From positions 1 through 24,595 of the IMG/VR virus record IMGVR_UViG_3300023179_000496: a stretch of 24,595 nt of DNA; one strand, written 5' to 3'. Made by a program: the position numbers and the translations under genes. The notes under the pieces were generated by a model. It was not told where the DNA came from and made no database searches. It saw only the letters and a list, made by a program, of their open reading frames with translations. This DNA is from a virus. Of the stretch, positions 1 through 6,131 are shown one piece after another. How positions within the stretch are numbered: the first letter of the stretch is position 1; each line of letters begins with the position of its first letter.

Positions 1-164
1 TTTACAAAGACACGGAATTAAGTATTAGGGACATAGCAAAAGAAACCACGATTTCCAGCAGTTCGATTTTCAACACGATAAAAAATTGCAAAAGGAAAAT
101 TAAAAGCGTTTTGGAAGAGGATTACGCAGATTACAAAAACACGGATTACGAATTTATTAAATAA
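1..164 (+). CDS. C-terminal end of a helix-turn-helix protein (5' truncated by window)
   Basis: The frame starting at base 3 is open from the window edge to the TAA at 162-164, giving about 53 residues with no start codon visible. The fragment contains RDIAKETTISSSSIFNTIKNC, spaced like a helix-turn-helix in which 'SIFNTIKN' would be the recognition helix, as in sigma-like or phage regulatory HTH proteins. The end is acidic and rich in Tyr and Asp. It sits 4 bp before the next gene, so it is probably the tail of the same operon. Role unknown; a regulator is an inference from the HTH pattern alone. Confidence 0.6.
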   Translation, partial: YKDTELSIRDIAKETTISSSSIFNTIKNCKRKIKSVLEEDYADYKNTDYEFIK

Positions 165-168
165 CGTT

Positions 169-351
169 ATGGTCAACATTTTAGAAATACTTGAAAAAGA
201 ATTGGAATTAAGAAAAATAAGAGCTAAAGAATTTTGGCACGAACATTCTAAATTAGAAAGGGAAATAAAAAAACTTAAAGAGGAAAACGAAATTTTAAGA
301 AAAGATTTATTCGAATTAAGTCAAGAATATTTTAATAATAAAAATAAATAG
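169..351 (+). CDS. Small coiled-coil protein, unknown function
   Basis: This 60-residue protein is almost entirely Lys/Glu/Leu. From about residue 5 to 50 it shows a heptad-like spacing of Ile/Leu with charged residues (LEREIKKLKEENEILRKDL), which predicts one continuous coiled coil. There is no signal peptide or membrane segment. It lies between the HTH gene (4-bp gap) and the Cys-containing protein at 354 (2-bp gap), so it is very likely co-transcribed. I do not recognise a family; small coiled-coil proteins in this position could be oligomerisation partners of the neighbouring proteins. Confidence 0.6.
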   Translation: MVNILEILEKELELRKIRAKEFWHEHSKLEREIKKLKEENEILRKDLFELSQEYFNNKNK

Positions 352-353
352 TT

Positions 354-743
354 ATGGCAAGACCAAAGAAAAAACCCGAGGGGTTAGGCGATACGGTGGA
401 AACCGTTTTAGAAGTTACAGGAATAGCAAAAGTAGCAAAATGGATATTAGGCGAGGATTGCGGATGCGAAAAGCGTAAACAAAAGCTGAATGATATTTGG
501 AGGTACACAAAACCCCAGTGCCTAACGGAAGACGAATACAGTTATTTAGATTCGTTTTTTAGTGAAAATCGAAACGCCCTTACTCCGAATCAACAAAGAG
601 ATTTATTAAAGATTTACAACCGCGTATTTAATCAAAAAATGCAACCGACTTCGTGCGGGAGTTGTTTACGTGAGGTGGTAAATAAATTAAATAAGTTGTA
701 CGCAATTTACAAAGAGGAAAATGCCGATACCGAAGCCAAATAA
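354..743 (+). CDS. Conserved-looking phage protein with paired Cys motifs
   Basis: The protein has 129 residues. Its basic start (MARPKKKP) is followed by a hydrophobic helix at about 18-33 and then two cysteine motifs: C36-G-C38 ('DCGCEKRKQKLN') and C101-G-S-C104, plus a lone C56. The spacing would allow one metal (zinc-type) site made by the two CxC/CxxC pairs. I recall similar 'CGCxxRKxKLN' proteins near terminase genes of Bacteroidetes phages, without known function. It overlaps the HAD gene by 23 bp, which suggests translational coupling with the 721-2709 cassette. Function is not assigned. Confidence 0.65.
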   Translation: MARPKKKPEGLGDTVETVLEVTGIAKVAKWILGEDCGCEKRKQKLNDIWRYTKPQCLTEDEYSYLDSFFSENRNALTPNQQRDLLKIYNRVFNQKMQPTSCGSCLREVVNKLNKLYAIYKEENADTEAK

Positions 744-1152
744 AAACGAATCCGAAAAAGATTTTATGCAACGATGTATGTCGGATTCGGTAATGGTAAA
801 TGAATACGATACCGACCAGCGGTTTGCAGTTTGTCAAGACGCTTTTAAGACGAAGTTAGCAGGGGAAAAAATTAGTTTTGATTTTGACGGTACGTTAACC
901 ACGAAACGAGGTTACGAAAAGGCGAAACAATTAATTAACGAGGGAGCGGAAGTTTATATTATTTCAGCAAGGGAAAATAAAGACGGAATGTTATTAAAAG
1001 CGAGCGAGTTAGGAATACCCGAAAACCGTATTTATGCAACGGGTTCGAATAAAGCCAAAATCGAAAAGGTAATGGAATTAGGAATAAGCACGCACTACGA
1101 TAATAATATAGATGTAGTTAGAGCGTTAAAAGGTATTGGAGCAATGTTATGA
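721..1152 (+). CDS. HAD-superfamily phosphatase-like protein with phage-type N-terminal motif
   Basis: The protein has 143 residues in two parts. Residues 1-42 (MPIPKPNKNESEKDFMQRCM, then E28-Y29 and QRFAVCQDAF) match a short motif that recurs in tailed-phage proteins, often fused to other domains. Residues 50-143 look like a minimal HAD fold: motif I DFDGTLT with D54 and D56, motif II around S82 (YIISAR), a Lys-rich motif III at about 111-116 and motif IV acidic residues at D127/D131. There is no cap domain, so a small or macromolecular phosphate substrate is possible. Its stop overlaps the ParB-like start (ATGA at 1149). The substrate is unknown; a role in nucleotide or DNA-end processing is inference from the neighbours. 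Confidence 0.75.
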   Translation: MPIPKPNKNESEKDFMQRCMSDSVMVNEYDTDQRFAVCQDAFKTKLAGEKISFDFDGTLTTKRGYEKAKQLINEGAEVYIISARENKDGMLLKASELGIPENRIYATGSNKAKIEKVMELGISTHYDNNIDVVRALKGIGAML

Positions 1153-1874
1153 AAATAGAACAAGTCAAAATAACGGACGTTAAGCCGAATCCAAAGAATC
1201 CGAGAATAATAAAAGACGGAAAATTTAGGAAATTAGTACAAAGTATTCAGGAGTTCCCCGATATGCTAAATAAACGCCCTTTAATCGTTTTCACGGACGT
1301 GGACGGTAAATACGTTGTGTTGGGTGGAAATATGCGCTTAAAAGCGTTAAAAGAGTTAAAATACGAAAGCGTACCCGTTATAGTAGCAGACGAATGGACG
1401 GAAGAACAAAAACACGAATTTTTAATAAAAGATAACGTAGGTTTTGGGGAGTGGGATTGGGATAGTTTAGCAAATGAATGGGACGCTGAAAAATTAGAGG
1501 ATTGGGGGTTAGATATATTAGGGCTTGACACGGACGATGAAATGTACACGACTATGGTAGAAAGTCCGATATACGAACCAAAAGGATTAAAGCCAAATAT
1601 CAGTGAGTTAATCAATACCAAAAAAGCAGACGAATTAATCAGCGAAATAGATAAAAGTTCGTTATCAGATGACGAAAAGAAATTTTTAAAATTTGCAGCG
1701 TATCGGCACGTGGTTTTTGATTACAGAAAAATCGCAGAATATTACGCACACGCAGATAAGGATACACAGTCGTTAATTGAAAACAGCGCCCTCGTGATAA
1801 TTGATTACAATAAAGCAATCGAAAAGGGGTTTGTTGAGTTACATAAAACACTTTCGCATTTACGAGATGAGTGA
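1149..1874 (+). CDS. ParB-like (ParB/sulfiredoxin fold) protein
   Basis: The protein has 241 residues. Residues 1-95 resemble the ParB N-terminal nuclease-like domain: KPNPKNPR near the start, a helix SIQEFPDM, the strand LIVF..VVLGGNMRLKAL with the GGNMR box at about 58-62, and VPVIVADEWTEEQ..FLIKDN. Residues 96-125 carry a WDWDSLANEWD..EDWGLD segment typical of phage ParB-like proteins found with DNA-modifying enzymes. The C-terminal 100 residues (FLKFAAYRHVVFDYRKIAEYYAHAD, ALVIIDYNKAIEKGF) are helical and I cannot assign them. No DNA-binding HTH of the plasmid or chromosomal ParB type is apparent, so a partition role is unlikely. It overlaps the downstream glycosyltransferase by 8 bp, suggesting coupled expression and a common job on DNA. 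Confidence 0.8.
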   Translation: MKIEQVKITDVKPNPKNPRIIKDGKFRKLVQSIQEFPDMLNKRPLIVFTDVDGKYVVLGGNMRLKALKELKYESVPVIVADEWTEEQKHEFLIKDNVGFGEWDWDSLANEWDAEKLEDWGLDILGLDTDDEMYTTMVESPIYEPKGLKPNISELINTKKADELISEIDKSSLSDDEKKFLKFAAYRHVVFDYRKIAEYYAHADKDTQSLIENSALVIIDYNKAIEKGFVELHKTLSHLRDE

Positions 1875-2709
1875 GTTCGTTGTTTTTATATTAAGTCATG
1901 GACGAGCAAATAACGTTTATACCTTAAAATCTCTTCGTAAACATGGTTACACGGGCAAAATAATATTCGTTATTGATAACGAGGATAAAACGGCACAGGA
2001 ATACTACGATAATTTTGACGATGTCGAGATGTTTAATAAGGCCGAAATAGCATTGACGTTTGATGAGGGCGATAATTTTCAGGACCGTCGAGCAATTATT
2101 TACGCACGAAATGCGTGTTTTGAAATTGCTAAAAAACGAGGATACAAATATTTTATCGAATTGGATGACGACTACACTCAATTTGAATACCGTATATATT
2201 CAAACAAAGAACAAACGCCCAAATATATTTACAATTTGGATAACGTATTTTTAGCGTTAATTGATTTTTATAAAAAAACAAATTTTGCAACGATTTCAAT
2301 GGCACAGGGGGGTGATTTTATCGGAGGAAAAAATAATCGAATGGCTAAAAAACCAACGTTATTTCGTAAATGCATGAATTCGTTTATTTGTTCAACAGAT
2401 AGACCGTTCAATTTTGTAGGTAGAATCAACGAGGACGTTAATACATACGTCTCTAAACAAAATATCGGATTGTTAATGGGAACGATTCCGTTTGTGGCTT
2501 TGAAGCAAAAAACAACGCAAAAGAATAAAGGCGGAATGACAGATTTATATTTAGATTGTGGTACTTATGTAAAAAGTTTTTATACGGTGATGTACTCGCC
2601 ATCGAGTTGTAAGGTTGCACCGATGGGCGATAAACATAAACGATTGCACCATGAGATAAATTGGAATTGTGCAGTACCTAAATTAATTAAAGAAAATTTA
2701 AAAAAATAA
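1867..2709 (+). CDS. TET-associated glycosyltransferase (TAGT)-like protein, putative DNA-base glycosyltransferase
   Basis: The protein has 280 residues. A Rossmann-like start (FVVFILSHGRANNVYTLKSL, IIFVIDNED) is followed by QDRRAIIYARNACFEIAKKRGY at about 72-93 and FIELDDDYTQF, with the metal/nucleotide-sugar motif D100-D-D102. Further conserved-looking pieces are FVGRINEDVNTY (183-194) and HHEINW (261-266). This combination is what I recall for the TAGT family, described as predicted glycosyltransferases acting on hydroxymethylated bases in phage DNA. No TET/JBP oxygenase or hydroxymethylase is visible in this window, so the acceptor base is unproven. I chose the ATG at 1867, which overlaps the ParB-like stop by 8 bp, because an in-frame start at 1801 would add 22 residues unlike the family start. 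Confidence 0.75.
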   Translation: MSEFVVFILSHGRANNVYTLKSLRKHGYTGKIIFVIDNEDKTAQEYYDNFDDVEMFNKAEIALTFDEGDNFQDRRAIIYARNACFEIAKKRGYKYFIELDDDYTQFEYRIYSNKEQTPKYIYNLDNVFLALIDFYKKTNFATISMAQGGDFIGGKNNRMAKKPTLFRKCMNSFICSTDRPFNFVGRINEDVNTYVSKQNIGLLMGTIPFVALKQKTTQKNKGGMTDLYLDCGTYVKSFYTVMYSPSSCKVAPMGDKHKRLHHEINWNCAVPKLIKENLKK

Positions 2710-2740
2710 CACGTTCTATAAACTATTATAGCACGTTATT
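2705..2740. promoter_or_regulatory. Hairpin/direct-repeat element upstream of terminase genes
   Basis: The 48-bp gap before the small terminase gene holds a perfect hairpin, CTATAA-ACTA-TTATAG (2716-2731). It is flanked by the direct repeat CACGTT (2710-2715 and 2732-2737) and enclosed by an outer AATAAC/GTTATT pair (2705-2710, 2735-2740). No T run follows, so it is not a standard terminator. Possible roles are an RNA-processing or regulatory hairpin, or part of a terminase recognition site; neither is demonstrated. Confidence 0.4.
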
Positions 2741-2757
2741 AACAGAACAAAAACAGA

Positions 2758-3087
2758 ATGAGTAAAGAGGATTTAATACCGTTCAAAAAAGGCGAAAGCG
2801 GAAACCCTAACGGAAGACCAAAGGGAAGTAAAAATCGAAGCACGATAGCACGGCGTTGGTTAGAAGTTAATCAATCGTTAAAGAATCCGTTAACAGGCGA
2901 GAACGAAACAATGAGCCAAGAGGACTTAATGACTTTGGCGTTAATTAAAAAAGCACGTGAGGGCGATGTAAACGCATATAAGGCATTAATGGATTCGGGT
3001 TACGGCGCACCCGTTCAACAAATCGAACAAACAAATATCGAAATACCTTTATTTCCCGATGTTCAAAAGGACGACAGCGACGAATAA
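2758..3087 (+). CDS. DUF5681-type protein, probable terminase small subunit
   Basis: The protein has 109 residues. It opens with FKKGESGNPNGRPKGSKNRST (about residues 8-28), the signature of the DUF5681 family often found just before the large terminase in phages. The central part (EDLMTLALIKKAREGDVNAYKALMDSGYG) is helical and resembles small-subunit oligomerisation regions. The 3' end overlaps the large terminase start by 29 bp. Known small subunits bind the packaging start site and hand DNA to the large subunit. The assignment rests on the motif and the position; the N-terminal basic GRPKGSKN stretch would be the DNA-contacting part. Confidence 0.75.
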   Translation: MSKEDLIPFKKGESGNPNGRPKGSKNRSTIARRWLEVNQSLKNPLTGENETMSQEDLMTLALIKKAREGDVNAYKALMDSGYGAPVQQIEQTNIEIPLFPDVQKDDSDE

Positions 3088-4219
3088 GGTACTCGGGTTA
3101 AAAAAACGGGTTAAAATTATTCAGGGTGGTACGAGTGCTTCGAAAACTTATTCAATTCTCGCGGTCTTAATAAACAAAGCGTGTTTAATTCACGGCATTG
3201 AAATAAGCATAGTCGCAGAAACAATACCACATTTAAGACGAGGTGCATTAAAGGACTTCATTAAAATAATGAAATGGACGGGGCGTTTTATTGAAGACAG
3301 ATTTAACAAATCTTTATTACGTTATGAGTTTGCAAATGGTTCGGTGGTGGAGTTTTTCAGCGCAGATGATTCCAGCAAATTAAGGGGTGCGCGTAGGGAC
3401 GTGCTATACATAAACGAATGCAATAACGTTACGTTTGATTCTTACAACGAGTTAGCAATTCGAACGCGAAAAGAAATATATTTAGATTACAACCCAGCGC
3501 AGGAATTTTGGGTACATACGGAATTAAAAGACGAACCCGATTCCGATTTCCTTATTTTAACTTACAAGGACAACGAAGCGTTGGATAAAAACATAGTTAC
3601 CCAAATTGAAAAGAATAAGGAAAAAGCGAAGACGTCGAGTTATTGGGCTAATTGGTGGAAAGTTTACGGAGAGGGGCAATTAGGTATTTTAGAGGGCGTT
3701 GTTTTCAGTAATTGGAAAATAATAGACACGATACCAAAGGAAGCGCGTTTATTGGGGTTGGGTATGGACTTCGGTTATACGAACGACCCGACGGCGATAG
3801 TTGAGGTTTATTCGTACAACGGGCAACGAATAGTTAATGAATTAATTTATCAAAGGGGTTTATTAAATAGCGATATTTCCAAGTTAGTACCCAGCGCCGT
3901 GGCTATTTATGCGGATAGTTCCGAGCCGAAATCAATCGAGGAAATAAGACGCTACGGAAAAACGATTAAAGGCGTAACCAAGGGTAAGGATTCAATAAAC
4001 TACGGAATCGATGTAATGCAACGCAACGAGTATTTAATTACCAGCCAAAGCACGAATTTAATTAAAGAGTTGAGGGGTTACGTTTGGGACACGGATAAAA
4101 CAGGAAAACGATTAAACAAGCCAATCGACTTTAATAATCACGCAATCGACGCTTTACGTTACCACGAAATGGAAACGTTAGGGTTAAATGCTAATTACGG
4201 CAAATATGCAATTCGATAA
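3059..4219 (+). CDS. terL: Terminase large subunit
   Basis: The protein has 386 residues, near the lower end for the family. The packaging ATPase shows Walker A GGTSASKT (23-30) and Walker B DVLYINE (114-120) with catalytic E120, plus FSADDSSKLRGARRD before it, typical of PBSX/SPP1-like terminases. The headful/end nuclease shows D237 in GMDFGYTNDPTA, D286 in IYADSSEP and D364 in NHAIDALRYHE, the expected RNase H-like acidic triad. The ATG at 3059 lies inside the end of the upstream gene, so translation is probably coupled. It drives packaging of concatemeric DNA into proheads through the portal encoded at 16052, far downstream. Confidence 0.95.
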   Translation: MFKRTTATNKVLGLKKRVKIIQGGTSASKTYSILAVLINKACLIHGIEISIVAETIPHLRRGALKDFIKIMKWTGRFIEDRFNKSLLRYEFANGSVVEFFSADDSSKLRGARRDVLYINECNNVTFDSYNELAIRTRKEIYLDYNPAQEFWVHTELKDEPDSDFLILTYKDNEALDKNIVTQIEKNKEKAKTSSYWANWWKVYGEGQLGILEGVVFSNWKIIDTIPKEARLLGLGMDFGYTNDPTAIVEVYSYNGQRIVNELIYQRGLLNSDISKLVPSAVAIYADSSEPKSIEEIRRYGKTIKGVTKGKDSINYGIDVMQRNEYLITSQSTNLIKELRGYVWDTDKTGKRLNKPIDFNNHAIDALRYHEMETLGLNANYGKYAIR

Positions 4220-4385
4220 AACGAACGATATGCGGGTAATGATTACCGCAGTCGAAAATTACATTTATGAGCGTAAAGGGGTACGGGTGCAAATCGTATT
4301 TAACAATATGGCGCGTTTCCCTGCGCATTTTGAAATGTTATTAAAGGCTTACGAAGTTGCTATAAACTACAAAAACACGAAATAA
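4206..4385 (+). CDS. Small hypothetical protein between terminase and tail genes
   Basis: A 59-residue protein from ATG 4206; an earlier in-frame ATG at 4188 would give 65 residues and a longer overlap with terL. It contains VMITAVENYIYERKGVRVQIVFNN and HFEMLLKAYEVAIN, predicting a helix, two strands and a helix. It fills the otherwise empty space between terL and the chaperone-like gene, and its composition matches its neighbours, so it is probably real. Family and function are not recognised. Confidence 0.6.
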   Translation: MQFDKTNDMRVMITAVENYIYERKGVRVQIVFNNMARFPAHFEMLLKAYEVAINYKNTK

Positions 4386-4398
4386 AAGTTATTAAGAT

Positions 4399-5127
4399 AT
4401 GCGCATAGAAATAGACGTACCAAGTTCAATTAACGAAATACCGTTAAAGAATTACCAAGCGTTTCTCAAAGTTCAAAAAAACAGCAACGATGAGGAATTT
4501 ATCGCGGAAAAAATGATTGAAATTTTTTGCGGTATTGAATTAAAAGAGGTAGCCAAAATGAAGTTAACAAGTATTAACGAATTGATATTGCATTTTAATA
4601 AAATCTTTGCAGAAAAGCCAAAATTTCAGGAGCGGTTTAAGATTGGCGGAATGGAGTTCGGTTTTATTCCCGATTTAGAAAATATAACCTTTGGTGAATA
4701 CGTGGACTTGGATAATTACCTCGCAAATTGGGACGACTTCCACAAAGCAATGGCGGTAATGTATCGCCCAATTACAAAGAGCAAAAACGATAAATATGAA
4801 ATTTTCCCGTACACGGGTGCAAATGAATTTTGCGAAGCGATGAAGTTTGCGCCTATGGACGTGGCGATAGGGGCAAGTGTTTTTTTTTGGACTTTAGGAA
4901 GCGAGTTATTAAGCGCTACCCTAAATTATTTGGAAACGGAAATGAGCAAAATGACGAACGAGGAAACGATTACAGCCTACGAAGTCAGTTCGGAAAAAAA
5001 TGGGGTTGGTATTCAAGCATATACGGAGTTGCTAAAGGCGACATTACAAAATTTGACGAAGTCGTTAAATACGGATTATTTAAGTGTCTTACCTATCTCA
5101 CATTTGAACAGGAAAAAAACGAAATAG
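4399..5127 (+). CDS. Candidate tail assembly chaperone, zero-frame product
   Basis: The protein has 242 residues in the unshifted frame. The first ~175 residues are soluble and mixed alpha/beta: INEIPLKNYQAFLKVQ, MIEIFCGIELKEVAKM, and ITFGEYVDLDNYLANWDDFHKAMAVMYRPI, a pattern like phage tail or baseplate assembly chaperones in which a 'GE..DL..yl' stretch precedes an 'a.lyRP' helix. The last ~42 residues after base 5001 (GVGIQAYTELLKATLQNL..) look less protein-like than the overlapping -1 frame, which is why I suspect a programmed -1 frameshift at 4995-5001. The chaperone label is an inference from this two-product layout and the tail-gene context. Position far from the tape measure (9708) is atypical for such chaperones. 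Confidence 0.6.
   Translation: MRIEIDVPSSINEIPLKNYQAFLKVQKNSNDEEFIAEKMIEIFCGIELKEVAKMKLTSINELILHFNKIFAEKPKFQERFKIGGMEFGFIPDLENITFGEYVDLDNYLANWDDFHKAMAVMYRPITKSKNDKYEIFPYTGANEFCEAMKFAPMDVAIGASVFFWTLGSELLSATLNYLETEMSKMTNEETITAYEVSSEKNGVGIQAYTELLKATLQNLTKSLNTDYLSVLPISHLNRKKTK
4995..5001 (+). promoter_or_regulatory. Candidate -1 ribosomal slippery site A AAA AAT
   Basis: A run of seven A (4994-5000) followed by TGGGG gives zero-frame codons GAA AAA AAT GGG. Both AAA (4996) and AAT (4999) can re-pair one base upstream, so the heptamer fits X XXY YYZ. After slipping, the next codon is TGG at 5001 and reading continues to the stop at 5157-5159, giving a ~253-residue fusion. An undercalled homopolymer (true A8) would give the same joining and must be excluded. 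Confidence 0.55.
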
Positions 5128-5159
5128 AAATTGCCGAAATAAAAAAGAATAGATTATGA
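5001..5159 (+). CDS. -1 frame C-terminal extension of the chaperone-like protein
   Basis: About 52 residues read in the -1 frame from TGG 5001: it starts WGWYSSIYGVAKGDITKF and continues with DEVVKYGLFKCLTYLTFEQEKNE and a Lys-rich end. This stretch has a well-formed helix pattern and the 'KWGWY..iY.lA.GDitkf' signature I recall at the C-termini of this family in Bacteroidetes phages, so this frame, rather than the zero frame, is likely the conserved one. It has no convincing independent start; ATG 4830 in the same frame would add residues that look random. It is most simply expressed as a frameshift fusion with 4399-5001. It overlaps the next gene's start by 4 bp. Confidence 0.6.
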   Translation, partial: WGWYSSIYGVAKGDITKFDEVVKYGLFKCLTYLTFEQEKNEIEIAEIKKNRL

Positions 5160-5611
5160 ACGGATATTATAGTTTAATAAACCAGTTGAAGCAACATTTT
5201 GACGTTGACGTTTTAACGAATACGGTAACGCAGGGTAATATCTTTGCGGTGGATTTAGGAAAACAAACTATTTTTCCGTTAGTTCACATTATGGTTAATC
5301 AAATAACATTTAACGACAATGTACTCACGGCAAACGTTACCTTATTATGTATGGACAACGTAAGCCAGCGCAAAGAGGAAGCACCGAATAATTTTGAAAA
5401 CGCGGACAACGAAATCGACGTTTTGAATACCACGTTAGCAATCTTAAACCGTGCTTTTGAAAAGCTAAAACACGGAACAATGTGGGACAATTTATACAAA
5501 TTAAGAGGAACGCCAACGTGCGAGCCTTTTATTGAGCGATTTGAAAACTACCTTGCAGGGTGGGCAATGACTTTCGATGTGGATTATCCGAATGATATGG
5601 ACGTTTGTTAA
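5156..5611 (+). CDS. Putative tail terminator/neck-type protein
   Basis: The protein has 151 residues: a helix YYSLINQLKQHF, then strands (VTQGNIFAVD, FPLVHIMVNQITFNDNVLTANVTLLCMDN), an acidic linker (NADNEIDVLNTT), a helix and a final strand (GWAMTFDVDYPN). A helix followed by a beta sheet with a long central loop resembles the tail-terminator/minor-tail fold of siphoviruses, which caps the tube and joins it to the head. The assignment is structural inference only; no family motif is recognised. The start overlaps the frameshift product's stop (ATGA) and the stop is one base before the next gene. Confidence 0.55.
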   Translation: MNGYYSLINQLKQHFDVDVLTNTVTQGNIFAVDLGKQTIFPLVHIMVNQITFNDNVLTANVTLLCMDNVSQRKEEAPNNFENADNEIDVLNTTLAILNRAFEKLKHGTMWDNLYKLRGTPTCEPFIERFENYLAGWAMTFDVDYPNDMDVC

Positions 5612-5612
5612 A

Positions 5613-6131
5613 ATGGATAGGGAGTTACAATTAAAGGCGTTAGAGGAATTTAGGGATTTTGTAATTCAAAATGCCCAACAAAATTTAACTATAAAAACGG
5701 CGTCGGGTAAGTTAAGGGATAGCTTCAAAGCAACGGTTAAGGTTATGCCCAATTCAATGACTTTTATGTTTGAAATGGAGGAGTATGGGTGGTATCAGGA
5801 CAAGGGGGTTTCAGGCGTTAAGCAAAAATACAATACGCCGTTTAGTTACAAAACAAAAATGCCCCCGCCAAGTAAATTAGATAAATGGATAGTTCGCCGA
5901 GGGTTAGCACCAAGGGACAAAGGCAAATTTACAGGGCGCAAAAGTTTGCAGTTTTTAATAGCGCGTTCAATTTTTGAAAAGGGAATTAAACCGAGTTTGT
6001 GGTTTACAAAGCCTTTTGAACAGGGTTTTAAGGGGTTACCCGATACATTAATAGATAGGTATGGATTAGAGAGCGAAAAGCTATTTAATCAAATAATGAA
6101 AGAAAATATGAAAAATTATGGCTATAAATAG
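5613..6131 (+). CDS. HK97 gp10-like tail-completion protein (tentative)
   Basis: The protein has 172 residues from ATG 5613, one base after the previous stop; a start at 5577 would overlap the previous gene. It begins with a long helix (DRELQLKALEEFRDFVIQNAQQNL), then TASGKLRDSFKATVKVMPNSMTFMFEMEEYGWYQDKGV, a strand pair and a 'YG.Y.d.GvsG' turn like the 'yA.yvEfG' core of gp10-like neck proteins. The C-terminal half is basic (KWIVRRGLAPRDKGKFTGRKSL) and ends with SLWFTKPFEQGF. Such proteins sit at the head-tail junction. The family call is tentative; a tail role is supported by its neighbours. Confidence 0.5.
   Translation: MDRELQLKALEEFRDFVIQNAQQNLTIKTASGKLRDSFKATVKVMPNSMTFMFEMEEYGWYQDKGVSGVKQKYNTPFSYKTKMPPPSKLDKWIVRRGLAPRDKGKFTGRKSLQFLIARSIFEKGIKPSLWFTKPFEQGFKGLPDTLIDRYGLESEKLFNQIMKENMKNYGYK

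Noticed and set aside
1801-1866. Upstream in-frame start for the TAGT-like gene, adding 22 residues
   Set aside because: It would overlap the ParB-like gene by 74 bp, and the added residues do not look like a glycosyltransferase start. ATG 1867 gives the usual short overlap.
1149-1874. ParB-like protein as a true partition protein binding the two parS sites
   Set aside because: Only the N-terminal ParB-like fold is visible; no HTH or dimerisation domain typical of partition ParB, and no ParA gene is nearby.
4830-5000. Independent gene starting at ATG 4830 in the -1 frame
   Set aside because: Its first ~57 residues look like a translation of the wrong frame of the chaperone-like gene; only the part after 5001 is protein-like, so a frameshift fusion explains it better.
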